From: Marinobacter salinisoli
GTDB lineage: Bacteria; Pseudomonadota; Gammaproteobacteria; Pseudomonadales; Oleiphilaceae
Reading direction: 5' to 3'
NCBI RefSeq assembly: GCF_017301335.1
Contig: NZ_CP071247.1
Location: 2,914,001-2,978,000 of the forward strand
DNA length: 64,000 nt
The notes below the pieces were generated by a model. The model made no database searches. It had not been told where the DNA came from and worked only from the letters and a program-made list of their open reading frames with translations. Below, one piece after another: positions 61,740 through 64,000 of the stretch. Numbering within the stretch: position 1 is the stretch's first letter; each line of letters begins with the position of its first letter. Made by a program: the position numbers and the translations under genes.

Positions 61740-64000
61740 TTAACCGATATTTTTTTCGACCCAGGCCGGCACATCCGCAAGGGCGTCGGCCAGCTTGGAA
61801 GGATCGTTTCCTCCACCCTGGGCCATATCAGGACGACCGCCGCCTTTGCCATCGACCTGAGACGCCAGATGCTTCATCAGATCGCCGGCCTTGACGCGGT
61901 TTGTGGCTGACTTGGTGACACCGGCCACCAGAGTGACCTTGCCGTCGGCGACGCTGGCCAGAACCACCACACCTTCGCCCAGTTTGTTTTTAAGCTGGTC
62001 AGCGGTTTCCATCAGCGCTTTGCGGTCCGCACCTTCAAGCTCCGCAGCCACCACTTGCAGACCACCGACCGCAACAGCAGAGCTGGCCAGGTCACTGCCT
62101 GCCGAGCTGGCGAGCTTGGCCTTCAGCGCATCCACCTGCTTTTCCAGCTGCCGGCTGCGATCCAGCGCCTGCTGCACTTTCTCGACCACCGATTCGCGGG
62201 TAGCGCGAACCAAGCCAGCGGTTTCGCGCAGGGTTCGGTCTGTCTCATCTACCCATTCCAGAGCACCAAAGCCAGTCACCGCCTCGATACGACGAACGCC
62301 CGAGGAAATGCCGCTTTCGGACGTAATACGGAACAGGCCGATGTCGCCGGTGCGATTCACGTGCGTGCCGCCACACAGTTCTACCGAGTAATTTTCTGTC
62401 CCCATGCTCAGCACCCGAACGGAATCACCGTACTTCTCGCCGAAAAGCGCCATGGCGCCTTTCTCCTGGGCGGACTCCATATCGGTGATTTCGGTCTGGA
62501 CCGGGGTGTTCTCCAGAATCTGCTCGTTCACCTGACGCTCGATTTCGCGCATCTGCTCGGGGGTAACAGGCTCAAAGTGCGAAAAGTCAAAACGCAGTTT
62601 ATCCGGATCGACCAGTGACCCTTTCTGGTTCACGTGCTCACCCAGCACCTTGCGGAGTGCCGCGTGCAGCAGGTGTGTCGCTGAGTGGTTCCGGCGAATG
62701 CGCTCACGACGGGCGTGGTCGATCCGGGCATCCACCTCAAGGCCAGGGAACAGCTCACCCTCGATCAGCGTTCCCACATGCAGGTGGTTATCCCCCTCTT
62801 TACGGGTATCACTGACCTGGAAGCGGCCGCCACTCCAGGTCAGGATGCCGGTGTCCCCCACCTGACCGCCCGACTCGGCATAAAACGGTGTACGCTCAAG
62901 CACCACCACGGCCTCATCGCCGGCCTCGGCACTCTTCTCTTCCCCACCAACAATCACTGCGCGGATCTTTTCGTGGCCGTCCACGTGCTCGTAGCCGGTA
63001 AACTCGGTGGAGCCCTCAACGGACAAGCCTGCGGCGTTGTAATCGATACCAAACTTGCTGGCCGCACGGGCGCGCTCCCGCTGGCTTTCCATGGCCTGCT
63101 CGTATCCCTCGTAGTCAAGCGTCAGACCACGCTCACGAGCAATGTCGTTGGTCAAATCCACCGGGAAGCCATACGTGTCGTAGAGGGTGAACACGGTTTT
63201 ACCCGGGATGACATCGCCTTTCAGCTCGGCAATATCCTGCTCGAGCAGGCGCAAACCTTTATCCAGGGTCTTCGCAAACTGCTCCTCTTCCTGCAGAAGC
63301 ACTTTTTCGATTTGCTTCTGGCTGCTGACAAGTTGCGGGTAGGCGTCACCCATCAGGTCCGCCAGAGCACCGGCCAGTTTGTAGAAGAACGGCGCAGTGG
63401 CTCCCAGCTTGTTGCCATGTCGGGCGGCACGCCGAATGATGCGGCGCAGCACGAACCCGCGCCCTTCGTTCGAGGGCATCACGCCGTCGGAGATCAGGAA
63501 CGCGCAGGAGCGAATGTGGTCGGCCACCACGCGCAGGCTGGCCTCAGTCGCAGACGCACCGCCAAGCACGTCCGAGGCGGCCTTCAAAAGATCCTGAAAC
63601 AGGTCAATCTCGTAGTTGCTGTGCACGCCCTGCAATACAGCGGCGATACGCTCCAGCCCCATGCCGGTATCCACAGACGGCTTGGGCAGGTTCAGCATCT
63701 CGCCATCGGCCGTGCGGTTGTACTGCATAAAGACCACGTTCCAGATCTCGATGTAACGGTCGCCGTCTTCGTCCGGACTTCCGGGCGGGCCACCGGCCAC
63801 GTCCGGGCCGTGGTCATAGAAGATTTCGGTGCAAGGGCCGCAGGGGCCGGTGTCGCCCATCTGCCAGAAGTTATCGGACGCGTAGCGCCCACCCTTGTTA
63901 TCGCCGATGCGGACAATTCGTTCAGCAGGCACGCCGATTTCGTTGTGCCAGATATCGTAGGCCTCATCATCATCTGCGTAGACGGTCACCCACAGCTTTT
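61740..64000 (-). CDS. alaS: Alanyl-tRNA synthetase, C-terminal part, cut by window edge
   Basis: About 753 codons visible; the N-terminal about 120 residues lie outside. The visible start [15 protein letters not shown] is the aminoacylation core of class II AlaRS, with [15 protein letters not shown] and GMGLERIAA. The editing domain has [11 protein letters not shown] and the zinc motif CGGTHV. The C-terminal C-Ala domain ([13 protein letters not shown]) ends at 61740. Confidence 0.97.
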   Translation of the reverse strand, partial: KLWVTVYADDDEAYDIWHNEIGVPAERIVRIGDNKGGRYASDNFWQMGDTGPCGPCTEIFYDHGPDVAGGPPGSPDEDGDRYIEIWNVVFMQYNRTADGEMLNLPKPSVDTGMGLERIAAVLQGVHSNYEIDLFQDLLKAASDVLGGASATEASLRVVADHIRSCAFLISDGVMPSNEGRGFVLRRIIRRAARHGNKLGATAPFFYKLAGALADLMGDAYPQLVSSQKQIEKVLLQEEEQFAKTLDKGLRLLEQDIAELKGDVIPGKTVFTLYDTYGFPVDLTNDIARERGLTLDYEGYEQAMESQRERARAASKFGIDYNAAGLSVEGSTEFTGYEHVDGHEKIRAVIVGGEEKSAEAGDEAVVVLERTPFYAESGGQVGDTGILTWSGGRFQVSDTRKEGDNHLHVGTLIEGELFPGLEVDARIDHARRERIRRNHSATHLLHAALRKVLGEHVNQKGSLVDPDKLRFDFSHFEPVTPEQMREIERQVNEQILENTPVQTEITDMESAQEKGAMALFGEKYGDSVRVLSMGTENYSVELCGGTHVNRTGDIGLFRITSESGISSGVRRIEAVTGFGALEWVDETDRTLRETAGLVRATRESVVEKVQQALDRSRQLEKQVDALKAKLASSAGSDLASSAVAVGGLQVVAAELEGADRKALMETADQLKNKLGEGVVVLASVADGKVTLVAGVTKSATNRVKAGDLMKHLASQVDGKGGGRPDMAQGGGNDPSKLADALADVPAWVEKNIG

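Overview
The window is about 64 kb of a bacterial chromosome. Gene content and order (gyrA-serC-pheA-hisC-tyrA/aroA-cmk-rpsA-ihfB-lapA-lapB-pyrF, alaS-lysC-csrA-tRNA-Ser-tRNA-Arg, rmf, and the sodium pump oadGAB) point to a marine gammaproteobacterium. A Marinobacter-like genus is the best guess; this is an inference from gene families and order, not from a database search. Both window edges cut genes: rlmL at the left and alaS at the right.

Layout. (1) 1-9 kb: partial rlmL, rmf, pyrD, a cation-diffusion-facilitator transporter, a divergent pair of an ATP-grasp (RimK-like) ligase and a GNAT-C39 peptidase fusion, and uvrB. (2) 9-24.9 kb: an aspartate aminotransferase, tRNA-Asn, and a long leftward block for aromatic amino acid, histidine and serine synthesis, replication and translation, and LPS control, then purU. 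(3) 25-36 kb: gamma-glutamyltransferase, a second FtsH-type protease with a small partner, a YghU-type glutathione transferase, two envelope lipoproteins, a TfoX-like protein, a dehydrogenase, an MFS-acyltransferase fusion and a TetR regulator, which faces a decayed VIT/GlyGly-CTERM surface-protein gene across three palindromic operators.

(4) 37.9-47.1 kb: a chromosomal integron. The integrase (intI) reads rightward. Thirteen cassettes with recognisable attC sites read leftward from attI. Most encode small membrane or exported proteins of unknown function. Two look like immunity proteins (Tdi1/DUF1851 and Imm11/DUF1629 types), one looks like a PD-(D/E)XK nuclease-fold protein, and one is a clear Rieske-type protein that has lost its iron-sulfur ligands. 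An IS110-family (IS1111-type) element sits inside one attC. Its non-coding right end holds an 11-nt stretch identical to its own left insertion junction, as expected of a guide (bridge/seek) RNA.

(5) 47.1-52.9 kb: a pterin dehydratase and the SOS mutagenesis operon imuA-imuB-dnaE2. Both intI and imuA have LexA-box-like sites, so cassette shuffling and mutagenic repair lie side by side under likely shared SOS control. (6) 53-64 kb: oadB-oadA-oadG, the dbpA helicase, a DUF2058 gene, a secreted unknown, three tRNAs, csrA, lysC and partial alaS.

The strongest leads for something not well described are the ligand-free Rieske cassette, the attC-resident IS with its candidate guide RNA, and the RimK-like/GNAT-C39 pair.
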